A stretch of 63,577 bases of DNA, from contig CAJOEP010000022.1 of NCBI GenBank assembly GCA_905233445.1, positions 1-63,577 of the forward strand, read 5' to 3'. Below are positions 7,812-17,338 of the stretch, piece by piece. The DNA is from an uncultured Bacteroidales bacterium (lineage in GTDB: Bacteria; Bacteroidota; Bacteroidia; Bacteroidales; F082). The notes under the pieces are model-generated. The model was not told the origin of the DNA and searched no databases. It was given only the letters and a program-made list of their open reading frames with translations. Position numbers and translations under genes: made by a program. Each line of letters opens with the position of its first letter. The first letter of the stretch is position 1.

Positions 7812-10094
7812 ATGAAAAAACTTATTTATATAATAGCGGCAATTCTATTGATTTCTTGTTCTTCCAAGAACAATGAATCTTCAGAAACCGCTGTAAATTA
7901 TATCGATTACGTCAATCCGATTATCGGGACAAACGGCATGGGACATACTTTTCCCGGAGCTTGTGCGCCTTACGGAATTGTGCAGCTCAGCCCTGACACA
8001 GATACAATCCCTGTTGTGAAAGACGGTCATTATCAGCCACGTGTTTATGAGTATTGCGCTGGCTATCAGCATAAAGACAGCACTATTGTCGGCTTCAGCC
8101 ACACTCATTTCAGCGGAACCGGACATTCCGATTTGGGCGATATCTTGATAATGCCTACCACTGGAAAAGTCAAGCTCAACCCAGGCACTCAAACCAACCC
8201 AGATTGCGGCTATCGTTCGCGTTTTTCGCATGACACCGAGATTGCAAAACCCGGTTTTTATGAAGTTGTGCTTTCTGATTATGACATCAAAGCTCAGCTC
8301 ACCGCATCGGAACGCGTTGGTATTCACAGATATACGTTTCCAGAGAATACTGACGGCAACATCATCCTCGACTTGATTCACGGCATCTACAACTACGAGG
8401 GCAAGGTGCTGTTGGCCAACATCCGCGTCGAAAACGACACGCTTATCACTGGTTATCGCATCACAAACGGCTGGGCGAGAACGAATTACACTTATTTTGC
8501 CATTTCTTTCAACCAAAAAATCAAGGATTACGGCTACATGGAGAAAGCCCCGATTCCTTACGGTGGCGGCTGGGGAAAATTCCACCAGTATCACAACTTC
8601 CCTGAGATGACAGGCCGCAAAATTGTCGCCTATTTCACCTTTGAAAATCCTGAGGTTTTGGAACTGAAAGTGGCTCTTTCGGCAGTCAGCACGGATGGCG
8701 CTTTGAAAAATCTTCACGCAGAAACAGACGGCAAAGATTTCGACAAGCTTTTAGCAGAGACACAATCAAAATGGAACAAAGAATTATCCGTTATCGAGGC
8801 ACAAGGCACTGAGGATCAGAAGGCTATGCTTTACACCTCGTTGTATCACACAATGATTAACCCGTCTGTTTACATGGACGTTGACGGCAACTACCGCGGT
8901 CTCGACCACAATATCCATCATGCCGACGGCTTTACCAACTACACTGTGTTCTCGCTTTGGGACACCTATCGCGCCTTCCATCCACTGATGAACGTGCTGC
9001 AGCCCAAGCGCAACGCCGACTTTGTGCAGTCGATGCTGAAACATTACGAGCAAAACGTGCATCACGCGCTTCCGGTGTGGTCGCACATGGGTAACGAAAA
9101 CTGGTGCATGATAGGCTATCACGCCGTCTCAGTGCTCGCCGATGCTGTCGTAAAAGGCACTGTAAAACCGACTCGCGAGATTCTTGAGGCGATGAACAGC
9201 AGTGCGACTTTGCCTTATTACACTAACATTCCCGAATATATCAGCTTAGGTTACGTGCCTTACGACCGTAACAGCAGCAGCGCATCGCTCACCCTCGAAT
9301 ATGCATACGACGATTGGGCCATCTGGCAGACGGCTTTAAAAGTTGGCGACGACAACATAGCAAACACCTACAAAAATCGTGCCAAAAATTGGCGCAACAC
9401 TTTCGACGCCTCTATAGGCTTCGCCCGTCCACGTTACAGCGACGGCACATGGAAACAGCCTTTCAGTCTGCTCAACACCGACGACGAAGGCTTCATCGAA
9501 GGCAACTCTTGGAACTATTCGTTCTATGTCCCGCATGATGTCGAAGGCCTCATCGAAGCCATGGGCGGCGAACAACAATTCATCGCTAACCTCGACTCCA
9601 TCTTCGTGATGAAGCTGCCGTCGGAGTTTTTCGAAAACACCGAAGATGTCACCGAAGAAGGTCTTATGGGCAACTACGTGCACGGCAACGAGCCGAGCCA
9701 TCATATCGCATACTTGTACAACTGGACCTCGCAACCTTACAAAACGCAATATTGGGTGCGCGAAATCATGAACCGCATGTACAAGAACAACATCGACGGT
9801 CTCTGCGGCAACGACGACTGCGGACAGATGTCGGCATGGTACATCTTCAGCGCCATGGGCTTCTACCCTGTCTGCCCAGGCAGCGACCGCTACATGTTCG
9901 GTGCGCCGTATTTCCCATACATGAAAGTACGCCTCGGCAACGGCAAAACATTGGAAATCAAGGCTCCGAATGTCAGCGACGAAAATCGCTATGTTTCAAA
10001 AATCACATTAAACGGAAAAGAAATCACGAATCGTTACATCACGCATCGCGAGCTTATGCAAGGCGGCATTTTAGAATTTGAAATGACAAAATGA
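7812..10094 (+). CDS. GH92 family alpha-mannosidase, lipoprotein
   Basis: A 760-residue glycoside hydrolase of family 92, exo-acting calcium-dependent alpha-mannosidases that trim host or fungal glycans. The start of the mature protein has the family signature VNPIIGTNGMGHTFPGA, and the C-terminal catalytic (alpha/alpha)6 domain has GNDDCGQMSAWY and FYPVCPGS. A type II signal peptide (LLISC, Cys about residue 16) predicts anchoring to a membrane, probably on the cell surface or in the periplasm. Linkage preference cannot be read from sequence alone. The stop overlaps the start of the first chromate transporter gene by 4 nt. No SusC/SusD pair is nearby, so this is not a complete polysaccharide utilisation locus. 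Confidence 0.92.
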   Translation: MKKLIYIIAAILLISCSSKNNESSETAVNYIDYVNPIIGTNGMGHTFPGACAPYGIVQLSPDTDTIPVVKDGHYQPRVYEYCAGYQHKDSTIVGFSHTHFSGTGHSDLGDILIMPTTGKVKLNPGTQTNPDCGYRSRFSHDTEIAKPGFYEVVLSDYDIKAQLTASERVGIHRYTFPENTDGNIILDLIHGIYNYEGKVLLANIRVENDTLITGYRITNGWARTNYTYFAISFNQKIKDYGYMEKAPIPYGGGWGKFHQYHNFPEMTGRKIVAYFTFENPEVLELKVALSAVSTDGALKNLHAETDGKDFDKLLAETQSKWNKELSVIEAQGTEDQKAMLYTSLYHTMINPSVYMDVDGNYRGLDHNIHHADGFTNYTVFSLWDTYRAFHPLMNVLQPKRNADFVQSMLKHYEQNVHHALPVWSHMGNENWCMIGYHAVSVLADAVVKGTVKPTREILEAMNSSATLPYYTNIPEYISLGYVPYDRNSSSASLTLEYAYDDWAIWQTALKVGDDNIANTYKNRAKNWRNTFDASIGFARPRYSDGTWKQPFSLLNTDDEGFIEGNSWNYSFYVPHDVEGLIEAMGGEQQFIANLDSIFVMKLPSEFFENTEDVTEEGLMGNYVHGNEPSHHIAYLYNWTSQPYKTQYWVREIMNRMYKNNIDGLCGNDDCGQMSAWYIFSAMGFYPVCPGSDRYMFGAPYFPYMKVRLGNGKTLEIKAPNVSDENRYVSKITLNGKEITNRYITHRELMQGGILEFEMTK

Positions 10095-10648
10095 AAACAG
10101 TATTTCAGCTTTTCCTCACGTTTTTCAACATCGGGGCGTTCACTCTCGGTGGCGGATATGCCATGCTCGAGATGATTGAGCGCGCAGTCGTCGAGAAGCG
10201 CAAGTGGATTGAGAAAGACGAGTTCTGGGACATGATAACCATAGTGCAGATGCTCCCAGGCGTGTTCGCCGTCAACACAGCGCTATACACCGGTTACAAA
10301 ATCAAAGGAATTTGGGGGGCAATAGCGGCTTGCCTCGGCGCAATAATTCCGTCTATCGTCATCATCCTGCTCATTGCCGTGTTTTTCCTCGATTACAAGA
10401 CAAATCCAGTGATTGAAAGCATCTTCAAAGGCATCCGTCCTTGCGTGGTGGCGCTCATCCTCTCGCCTTCTGTCAAGATGTTCATCAACGCCAAGGTGAA
10501 CTGGAAAACAGCCATCTTCCCCATCGCGACAGTCTGCCTGATCTATTTTTTCCACGTGTCGCCGGTCTATATCATCATCGCAACCATCGCAGGCAGCATC
10601 GGATTCGCATTTTATTCACAAAACCGCTTAAATAAGTCTAAATCATGA
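10091..10648 (+). CDS. chrA: chromate transporter, half-size CHR protein 1
   Basis: A 185-residue single-domain CHR (chromate ion transporter) protein. The family motifs FTLGGGYAMLEMI near the N-terminus and MLPGVFAVNTA near residue 55 are present, followed by about five hydrophobic segments. Half-size CHR proteins work as pairs in opposite membrane orientation. The partner follows immediately with a 4-nt overlap. Physiological substrate in gut anaerobes is uncertain; chromate or sulfate-like anions are guesses from the family. Translation appears coupled to the upstream GH92 gene (4-nt overlap), an odd functional pairing. Confidence 0.88.
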   Translation: MKTVFQLFLTFFNIGAFTLGGGYAMLEMIERAVVEKRKWIEKDEFWDMITIVQMLPGVFAVNTALYTGYKIKGIWGAIAACLGAIIPSIVIILLIAVFFLDYKTNPVIESIFKGIRPCVVALILSPSVKMFINAKVNWKTAIFPIATVCLIYFFHVSPVYIIIATIAGSIGFAFYSQNRLNKSKS

Positions 10649-11184
10649 TATATCTGCAACTGTTTTGGGCTTATTTGAAGATCGGAATCTTCGGTTTCGG
10701 CGGCGGATATGCCATGCTCTCGATGATTCAGTTCGAAATCGTTGACCATTACGGCTGGATGACCGTCGAAGAATTCGCCGACATGGTTGCGCTTTCGCAG
10801 ATGACGCCGGGACCTGTCTCAATCAACATCGCCACGTTCATCGGCTACACTGTGGGCGGTATTTTCGGCTCGCTCGTCGCGACAGCGGCAATTATTTTAC
10901 CATCACTTCTGATGCTTTATCTTGTCTTGAAATTCCTATTTAAACATAAAGACAACTACATCGTCAAAACCACGCTTTCGTCAATGAAACCAGTCATTGC
11001 GGGACTTATCTTCGTGGCTGCCATTCAGATGATGAACCCTGTGAGCTTCGCCGACGCCGGTCTTCATGGAACCAACATCAGCGTGATAATCTGCGCCATC
11101 ACCTTCGCATGTATGTTTTGGACAAAAATAAACCCGATACTATTAATTCTAGCATCGGGTCTTGTAGGTTATCTAATCTATTGA
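10645..11184 (+). CDS. chrA: chromate transporter, half-size CHR protein 2
   Basis: The second 179-residue CHR protein. It carries the same motifs (FGFGGGYAMLSMI, then MTPGPVSINIATFIGY) and a similar row of hydrophobic segments. Start overlaps the stop of the first half by 4 nt, which supports equimolar synthesis of a heterodimer. The gene ends only 3 nt before the stop of the convergent acyl-CoA synthetase gene, leaving no room for a separate terminator. Confidence 0.88.
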   Translation: MIYLQLFWAYLKIGIFGFGGGYAMLSMIQFEIVDHYGWMTVEEFADMVALSQMTPGPVSINIATFIGYTVGGIFGSLVATAAIILPSLLMLYLVLKFLFKHKDNYIVKTTLSSMKPVIAGLIFVAAIQMMNPVSFADAGLHGTNISVIICAITFACMFWTKINPILLILASGLVGYLIY

Positions 11185-11187
11185 TTA

Positions 11188-12951
11188 TTAAGCAAAAAGT
11201 TTCTCTATCTGTTCGCAGTAACGTTCCATCACCACTTTTCTCTTAACTTTCAATGTCGGAGTCAAGATGCCGTTGGCGATGGTCCATTCATCGGCAATAA
11301 GCTGATACTTTTTAACCTTTTCAACCTCGCCGAGACCCTCGTTCAATTTCTTGACTTCTTTATCAAAACGTTTCTTAACTTCTTCATTCTGAATAATTTC
11401 CTCGTTAGTTGTAAATGGAATCTCATGCAATTTGCACCAGTCTTTCAAGAATGCAAAGTCAGGACGGATCAATGCTGCAGCGAATTTCTGGTTCTCGCCA
11501 ACAACAACAATCTGCTCAATGAAACCTGAAATATTGAACTTCCCTTCAACGACATCAGGATTGACGTATTTTCCTAAAGAAGTCTTAAACAGGTTTTTCA
11601 TACGGCCTGTAATCTGCAAAAGTCCGTGTTCGTTGAACTTTCCGAGGTCGCCTGTATGGAACCAGCCGTCTTTGTCGATGACTTCGGCAGTGAGTTCAGG
11701 CTGTTTGTAATAACCCATCATCACGTTGTGGCCGCGGCAGATGATTTCACCATTGTCGGCAATCTTCACCTCAACGCCTGGCAGAGGCTGACCGACAGCA
11801 CCCACTTCACGACCGTATTTATCTCTGTTACTTACAGTGATAACCGGCGAAGTCTCCGTCAAGCCATAGCCCTCAAACACCGGCATCTTGATGGCTGAGA
11901 AGAATCCGCTGATTTTCTTGGTGATAGAAGCGGCGCCCGACACAATGATGTCGAAGTTTTCAGCACCGAGTTTAGCGCGTATCTTACTGTAAACCAGCTT
12001 ATCGGCAATTTTCAGCTTCAAGTTGTAGAACCATGAGCGGCCTTCTATCTTATAATCTTCTGTTATGCGCATCGCCCAGTAGAAGATACTCTTCGACAGG
12101 CCTTTCATATTCTTGCCAGAGCTGTATATCTTGTCGTAGAATTTCTCCAGAACACGTGGCACGGCGCACATCATCGTTGGATGCACCTCTTTCATGTTGT
12201 CGGCGATTGTCGCGATGCTTTCCGCATAATAAATCGACATTCCGAGGTAGTGGTACATGTAAATGAGAGCGCGTTCGTAAGCATGGCACACCGGCAGGAA
12301 GCTGAATGCGCGTTTCGACCACGGCGACGGCGTCTGGCAGAAGTTCTTGAACTGGTTCATCAAGTTATGATGTGAGAGCATCACACCCTTCGGCACTCCT
12401 GTCGTTCCCGAAGTATAAATGATTGTGGCACAGCTCATTTCGTCGACTTCAGCCTTGCGTTTCTCAATCTCTTCGGTATGCGGATGCTCACGTCCGAGCT
12501 GCAGCAAAGTATCGAAATATCCGTATTTGCCTCTGTCGATGAAGGTGTAAATCTGCTTCAATGTCGGCGTCTCAGGCCAGATAGCCTCGATTTTGTTCAT
12601 CACGGCGATGCCTTCAAGGATGCAGATTCCCGCCTCGCAATTGTTGAGGATAATCTTATAATCAGACTCGCTGATGGTCGGGTAAATCGGCACCATCACA
12701 GCACCAATCTGGGTGATGGCCATGTCCAGGATATTCCATTCCGGACGGTTGTTGCTGATGACAGCCACCTTGTCCTGCGGCTGCACACCGAGTTCAATCA
12801 ACGCGCCGCTGATGATGTTGGTCTGCTCAATATATTCGTCGATGCTGTATTCGCGCCATTTTCCATTGACTTTGCCAGCCAAAGCGACTTTCTGGTCAGG
12901 ATATTTCTCCTTGTAATGCGCCAGTAAGTCAAACACTCTCTTAACTTCCAT
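11188..12951 (-). CDS. long-chain acyl-CoA synthetase, copy 2
   Basis: A 587-residue AMP-forming acyl-CoA synthetase. The AMP-binding P-loop YTSGTTGVPKGVMLSH, the adenine motif GYGLTETSPV, the hinge motif WFHTGDLG and the catalytic-Lys region TPTLKVKRK are all present. It activates fatty acids to acyl-CoA in two steps. The neighbouring gene just upstream is a close paralogue, with only 8 nt between them, so this is a tandem duplication transcribed together. Differences are concentrated in the middle (NLMNQFKNFCQTPSPW versus NLMGQWKGVQHSVSDW), near the acyl pocket, and could reflect different chain-length preference. Confidence 0.9.
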   Translation of the reverse strand: MEVKRVFDLLAHYKEKYPDQKVALAGKVNGKWREYSIDEYIEQTNIISGALIELGVQPQDKVAVISNNRPEWNILDMAITQIGAVMVPIYPTISESDYKIILNNCEAGICILEGIAVMNKIEAIWPETPTLKQIYTFIDRGKYGYFDTLLQLGREHPHTEEIEKRKAEVDEMSCATIIYTSGTTGVPKGVMLSHHNLMNQFKNFCQTPSPWSKRAFSFLPVCHAYERALIYMYHYLGMSIYYAESIATIADNMKEVHPTMMCAVPRVLEKFYDKIYSSGKNMKGLSKSIFYWAMRITEDYKIEGRSWFYNLKLKIADKLVYSKIRAKLGAENFDIIVSGAASITKKISGFFSAIKMPVFEGYGLTETSPVITVSNRDKYGREVGAVGQPLPGVEVKIADNGEIICRGHNVMMGYYKQPELTAEVIDKDGWFHTGDLGKFNEHGLLQITGRMKNLFKTSLGKYVNPDVVEGKFNISGFIEQIVVVGENQKFAAALIRPDFAFLKDWCKLHEIPFTTNEEIIQNEEVKKRFDKEVKKLNEGLGEVEKVKKYQLIADEWTIANGILTPTLKVKRKVVMERYCEQIEKLFA

Positions 12952-12959
12952 AACAAAAA

Positions 12960-14726
12960 CTATTTAAAAAGAGTCTCAATCAAATCCGCATAACGTCTCA
13001 TCACCACGTTTCTCTTCACTTTCAACGTCGGGGTGACGATGCCTGTTGCAATCGACCATTCGTCGGCAATAAGCTCGAATTTCTTGATTTTCTCGACGTC
13101 GCCGAGGTCGTGGTTAAGTTTCTTCACTTCTTTGCCGTAACGTTTGAAAACATCTTCATTCTTAATCATTTCCTCGTTGGTTGTATAAGTAATATCGTGA
13201 CGTTTGCACCATTCCTTCAAAAACACGAAGTCAGGTCGGATGAGCGCGGCGGCATATTTCTGGTTCTCACCTAAAACCACGATTTGCTCGATAAATCCCG
13301 ATAAAATAAACTTGCTCTCGATGAAATCCGGATTGATGTATTTTCCAAATGATGTCTTGAAGATATTTTTCTTTCTTCCAGTGATTTTCAACAATCCGTG
13401 CTCGTTGAAACGTCCAAGGTCGCCGGTATGGAACCAGCCGTCCTTGTCGATGACGTCAGCGGTCAATTCCGGCTGCCTGTAATAACCCATCATCACGTTG
13501 TGACCGCGGCAGATAATCTCGCCCTCGTCAGTCAACTTCACCTCGACGCCAGGCAACGGTTCTCCAACATAGCCGACCTCGCGGCCATATTTGTTTCTCG
13601 TCGAGACGGCGATTACCGGCGATGTCTCGGTCAGGCCATAGCCTTCAAAGACCGTGATACCCAATGCGTTGAAGAAACGGCACACCTTCTTCGGGATTGC
13701 CGCGGCGCCCGACACTATCACATCGATATGGTCGATGCCAACCTTCTGACGTATCTTGTTGTAAACCAAGTTAGTAGCTATTTTAAGCTTAAGATTGTAA
13801 AGCCAGTTCCTGTCCTCAACCTTAAAACGTTCCGACAAGTGCATCGCCCAATAAAATATCATCTTGGAGATGCCTTTCATGTTTCTTCCCGAATCGTATA
13901 TCTTATCATAAACTTTCTCGAGAACGCGTGGCACCGCACACATCATCGTTGGACGCAACTCCAGAAGGTTGTCGGCAATGGTTGCGACACTTTCAGCATA
14001 ATAAACCGACATTCCGCGATACTGGTACACATAACTCAATGCGCGCTCGTAGGCGTGACAAATCGGCAGGAAACTGTAGGCTTTATTCGACCAGTCCGAC
14101 ACTGAGTGCTGCACGCCCTTCCATTGCCCCATCAAGTTACGATGCGACAACATAACGCCTTTCGGCACGCCAGTGGTACCCGATGTGTAAATGATTGTGG
14201 CACAATCCATTTCATCGACTTCAGCTTTTCGTTTCTCAATCTCTTCGGTATGCGGATGCTCCCTTCCAAGTTGCAGCAACGTGTCAAAATATGGATATTT
14301 ATCCCTATTAATAAAGGTATAAATCTGCTTCAGCGCAGGTGTCTCAGGCCAGATAGCCTCGATTTTGTTCATCACGGTGACGCCTTCAAGAATACAAATC
14401 TTAGCCTCGCAGTTGTTGAGGATGATCTTATAGTCGGCCTCGCTGATGGTCGGGTAAATAGGCACCATGACGGCTCCCACCTGAGTGATGGCCATGTCGA
14501 GGATGTTCCATTCGGGACGGTTGTTGCTGATGACAGCTATCTTATCTTGCTTTTCAACGCCTAGTTCTATCAATGCGCCGCTGATGATATTGGTCTGCTC
14601 GATATATTCGTCTATGCTGTATTCACGCCATTTGCCATTGACTTTGCTCGCAAATGCCACTTTCTGGTCAGGAAATTTCTCCTTATAATGTGGCAAAAGG
14701 TCAAATACTCTTTTAATATTCTCCAT
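12960..14726 (-). CDS. long-chain acyl-CoA synthetase, copy 1
   Basis: A 588-residue AMP-forming acyl-CoA synthetase with the same full motif set as the gene after it (YTSGTTGVPKGV, GYGLTETSPV, WFHTGDLG, TPTLKVKRN). The first 190 residues of the two paralogues are nearly the same, and divergence rises after about residue 200. This copy is first in the operon and has a clear promoter (-7 box at 14766-14773). No fatty-acid degradation genes lie nearby, so the likely role is recycling or uptake of exogenous fatty acids into lipids; this is inference. Confidence 0.9.
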   Translation of the reverse strand: MENIKRVFDLLPHYKEKFPDQKVAFASKVNGKWREYSIDEYIEQTNIISGALIELGVEKQDKIAVISNNRPEWNILDMAITQVGAVMVPIYPTISEADYKIILNNCEAKICILEGVTVMNKIEAIWPETPALKQIYTFINRDKYPYFDTLLQLGREHPHTEEIEKRKAEVDEMDCATIIYTSGTTGVPKGVMLSHRNLMGQWKGVQHSVSDWSNKAYSFLPICHAYERALSYVYQYRGMSVYYAESVATIADNLLELRPTMMCAVPRVLEKVYDKIYDSGRNMKGISKMIFYWAMHLSERFKVEDRNWLYNLKLKIATNLVYNKIRQKVGIDHIDVIVSGAAAIPKKVCRFFNALGITVFEGYGLTETSPVIAVSTRNKYGREVGYVGEPLPGVEVKLTDEGEIICRGHNVMMGYYRQPELTADVIDKDGWFHTGDLGRFNEHGLLKITGRKKNIFKTSFGKYINPDFIESKFILSGFIEQIVVLGENQKYAAALIRPDFVFLKEWCKRHDITYTTNEEMIKNEDVFKRYGKEVKKLNHDLGDVEKIKKFELIADEWSIATGIVTPTLKVKRNVVMRRYADLIETLFK

Positions 14727-14765
14727 TTGCTATGCTTTTCGTAAAAATACTCGTTTTCAAACTTG

Positions 14766-14773
14766 CAAATATA
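14766..14773 (-). promoter_or_regulatory. -7 box TATATTTG of the acyl-CoA synthetase pair
   Basis: Exact TAnnTTTG match on the minus strand, with TTG 18 nt upstream. Confidence 0.6.
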
Positions 14774-14795
14774 CGAATATTTTTTAATATGCAAC

Positions 14796-14833
14796 AAAAA
14801 AAAATGTAGGGGCGAATAATTATTCGCCCCTAC
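14796..14833 (-). terminator. GTAG-type hairpin terminator of hppA
   Basis: A perfect 28-nt palindrome (half-site GTAGGGGCGAATAA, 14806-14833) followed on the minus strand by nine T after one A. It lies downstream of hppA and shares its outer stem bases with the hairpins at 198 and 63478. Confidence 0.85.
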
Positions 14834-14868
14834 TAAGGTCTAAGGTCTAAAGACTAAAGACTAAAGTC
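14834..14868 (-). repeat. heptamer array between hppA stop and its terminator
   Basis: Five exact 7-nt units on the plus strand: TAAGGTC twice, TAAAGAC twice, TAAAGTC. Read on the minus strand they are the same GTCTTTA and GACCTTA type units as at 170-197, and again lead directly into a GTAG-type palindrome. Confidence 0.85.
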
Positions 14869-14871
14869 TGA

Positions 14872-17055
14872 TTACAGCAAATGATGTGCCACTGTCAAAC
14901 CGGCCATCACGATTGAAACCATCGACATCAACTTGATGAGGATGTTCAATGATGGACCTGATGTGTCTTTGAACGGGTCACCGACGGTGTCACCAACAAC
15001 TGTAGCCTTATGATTGTCAGAGCCTTTGCCTCCGAAGTTTCCTTCTTCAACGTATTTCTTGGCGTTATCCCAAGCACCGCCAGAGTTAGCCATGAACACT
15101 GCCAAAACAAAGCCTGTGGCAAGACCGCCAATCAAAAGACCGAGGACACCAGGAACGCCGAGGATAAGACCTGTCGCAATCGGGACAACGATAGCGAGGA
15201 TTGAAGGAACGAGCATCTCATGCTGTGCGCCCTTTGTCGAAATCTCAACGCAGCGCTCGTAGTCCGGTTCTGCCTTGCCTTCAAGGATTCCCTTGATGGT
15301 GCTGAACTGACGACGCACCTCTTCAACCATCTTCTGTGCAGCGCGACCCACGGCATTCATTGTCATGCCGCAGAACACGAATGCCATCATAGCACCGATA
15401 AACACACCGACCAACACGATTGGGTTCATGAGGTTTACGTTATAAGCGTTCATAAAGTCAACCAAGGTAGCCTTTGTAGCCTCGATACCGTTTGGAAGAT
15501 TCTCACCAACACGGATAAGAGCAATCTTGATTTCCTCAACGTATGATGCCAAGAGCGCGAGAGCTGTCAAAGCTGCCGAACCGATAGCGAAGCCCTTACC
15601 TGTTGCTGCTGTTGTGTTTCCAAGAGCGTCGAGAGCGTCGGTGCGTTTACGAACTTCCGGCTCTAGACCGCTCATCTCGGCGTTACCACCGGCATTGTCG
15701 GCGATAGGACCGTAAGCGTCTGTTGCGAGGGTGATACCGAGTGTCGAGAGCATACCGACAGCGGCGATACCGATACCGTAGAGACCCATTGAGAGGTTCT
15801 GTGCGTTGAATGCGATGTTGAATCCGTTAGCGCAGAGGTAAGCCAACACGATGGCGCAACCCACTGTCACAACCGGGATTGCTGTTGAAAGCATACCGAG
15901 TCCGAGACCGGAGATGATAACCGTTGCAGGGCCTGTCTTTGAACTTTCAGCCACCTTCTGTGTAGGTTTGTATGTCTGTGAAGTATAATATTCAGTAGAT
16001 TTTCCGATAATCACACCAGCGAGAAGACCGACGACCACCGAGAATGAGATTCCGACCCAGTTTTCAATCTTCAAAGCCCAAAGGATAACGAATGTAGCCA
16101 CTGCGATGAGGACTGCGGCTGTGTTGGTGCCACGGCTCAAAGCGCCAAGGAGTTCTTTCATTCCAGCGCCTTCTTTTGTGCGAACCATGAAGATACCGAT
16201 CAATGAGAGGAGTACGCCAGCTGCCGCGATGAGCATTGGGGCAAAAACAGCTTTGAGCTGCATCTCATAGCAACCTGCGCCGAATGCCGCTGCGCCGAGA
16301 GCCGCTGTTGCAAGGATTGAACCTGCATATGACTCATAAAGGTCAGCACCCATACCGGCGACGTCACCGACGTTATCACCGACGTTATCAGCGATAGTTG
16401 CAGGGTTACGCGGGTCGTCTTCAGGAATATTGTACTCAGTCTTACCTACAAGGTCAGCGCCGACGTCAGCGGCTTTGGTGTAAATACCGCCACCGACACG
16501 GGCGAACAATGCCTGTGTTGAAGCACCCATACCGAATGTCAGCATCGTTGTTGTGATGATGATGAGATGGTTGGCCTCATGAATAAAATGGTCAAGGACG
16601 ATGAACCACAGTGAGACGTCGAGCAATGCCAGACCGACAACGACGAGCCCCATGACAGCACCCGAACGGAATGCGACCTGCAAGCCGCTGTTCAACGAGT
16701 TACGGGCTGCATTGGCTGTACGCGCCGAAGCATAAGTAGCGGTCTTCATTCCGAAGAATCCAGCCAAGCCAGAGAAGAAACCGCCTGTGAGGAACGCAAA
16801 CCACACCCATTCGTTCTGAAGCCCGAAAATGGACATCACCCCGAATACCGCCGCCAAAACAATGAAAACGATGATGACGACCTTGTACTGTTGTTTAAGA
16901 TAAGCCATGGCACCTTTTCTGACGTGCGAGGCAATCTTCTTCATCAAATCTGTTCCCTCGTCAGCCTTCATCATGCTTTTATAGAAATAAAAAGCGAATG
17001 ACAACGCCAATACTGACGCGGCGAGAACCAAATAAATAATCCAATTCATACGCAA
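14872..17055 (-). CDS. hppA: membrane-bound ion-pumping pyrophosphatase
   Basis: A 727-residue integral membrane pyrophosphatase with about 16 hydrophobic segments. The catalytic loops are intact: GGIYTKAADVGADLVGKTEY, the Asp-rich DNVGDNVGD, and the C-terminal VGDTVGDPFKDTSGPSLN. The region GNTTAATGKGFAIGSA has Ala rather than Lys at the position that separates the subfamilies, which marks the K+-dependent group. In Bacteroides such enzymes pump Na+ (some also H+); which ion this one moves is not decided by these motifs. It stores energy from biosynthetic pyrophosphate as an ion gradient. The gene stands alone and ends in a heptamer array plus a strong hairpin terminator. Confidence 0.95.
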   Translation of the reverse strand: MRMNWIIYLVLAASVLALSFAFYFYKSMMKADEGTDLMKKIASHVRKGAMAYLKQQYKVVIIVFIVLAAVFGVMSIFGLQNEWVWFAFLTGGFFSGLAGFFGMKTATYASARTANAARNSLNSGLQVAFRSGAVMGLVVVGLALLDVSLWFIVLDHFIHEANHLIIITTTMLTFGMGASTQALFARVGGGIYTKAADVGADLVGKTEYNIPEDDPRNPATIADNVGDNVGDVAGMGADLYESYAGSILATAALGAAAFGAGCYEMQLKAVFAPMLIAAAGVLLSLIGIFMVRTKEGAGMKELLGALSRGTNTAAVLIAVATFVILWALKIENWVGISFSVVVGLLAGVIIGKSTEYYTSQTYKPTQKVAESSKTGPATVIISGLGLGMLSTAIPVVTVGCAIVLAYLCANGFNIAFNAQNLSMGLYGIGIAAVGMLSTLGITLATDAYGPIADNAGGNAEMSGLEPEVRKRTDALDALGNTTAATGKGFAIGSAALTALALLASYVEEIKIALIRVGENLPNGIEATKATLVDFMNAYNVNLMNPIVLVGVFIGAMMAFVFCGMTMNAVGRAAQKMVEEVRRQFSTIKGILEGKAEPDYERCVEISTKGAQHEMLVPSILAIVVPIATGLILGVPGVLGLLIGGLATGFVLAVFMANSGGAWDNAKKYVEEGNFGGKGSDNHKATVVGDTVGDPFKDTSGPSLNILIKLMSMVSIVMAGLTVAHHLL

Positions 17056-17201
17056 AATTTTTAATTAATACTTATTTTTACTACTCTATTTTTCACAATG
17101 TTTTCAACTTGCAAAGTTCCGAATAATATTTTTTTTATCAAAGAAAAAAATTTAATTTTTATAAAAAATATTTTTAGCGCATAACATTGAAATAATTTTT
17201 A

Positions 17202-17209
17202 TAATTTTG
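17202..17209 (+). promoter_or_regulatory. -7 box TAATTTTG before the transporter-thyA-folA operon
   Basis: Exact TAnnTTTG match, about 130 nt before the transporter start. No clear -33 element. Confidence 0.45.
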
Positions 17210-17223
17210 TATTGTGAATAAGA

Positions 17224-17250
17224 GTGTATCAGTCGCTGACTGAAATACAC
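17224..17250 (+). promoter_or_regulatory. hairpin in the leader of the transporter-thyA-folA operon
   Basis: GTGTAT plus CAGTC pair with GACTG and ATACAC (11 bp with a 2-nt bulge, GCT loop), placed just after the expected transcription start. No T-run follows, so it is not a terminator. A control role is possible but unproved. Confidence 0.4.
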
Positions 17251-17338
17251 CTTATTAATATTTAGAGATTTCTCGACTATACTTCGTTCCTCTCGAAATG
17301 ACTGATAAATTTTGAATATTAATTTTAAATTGAAGAAT

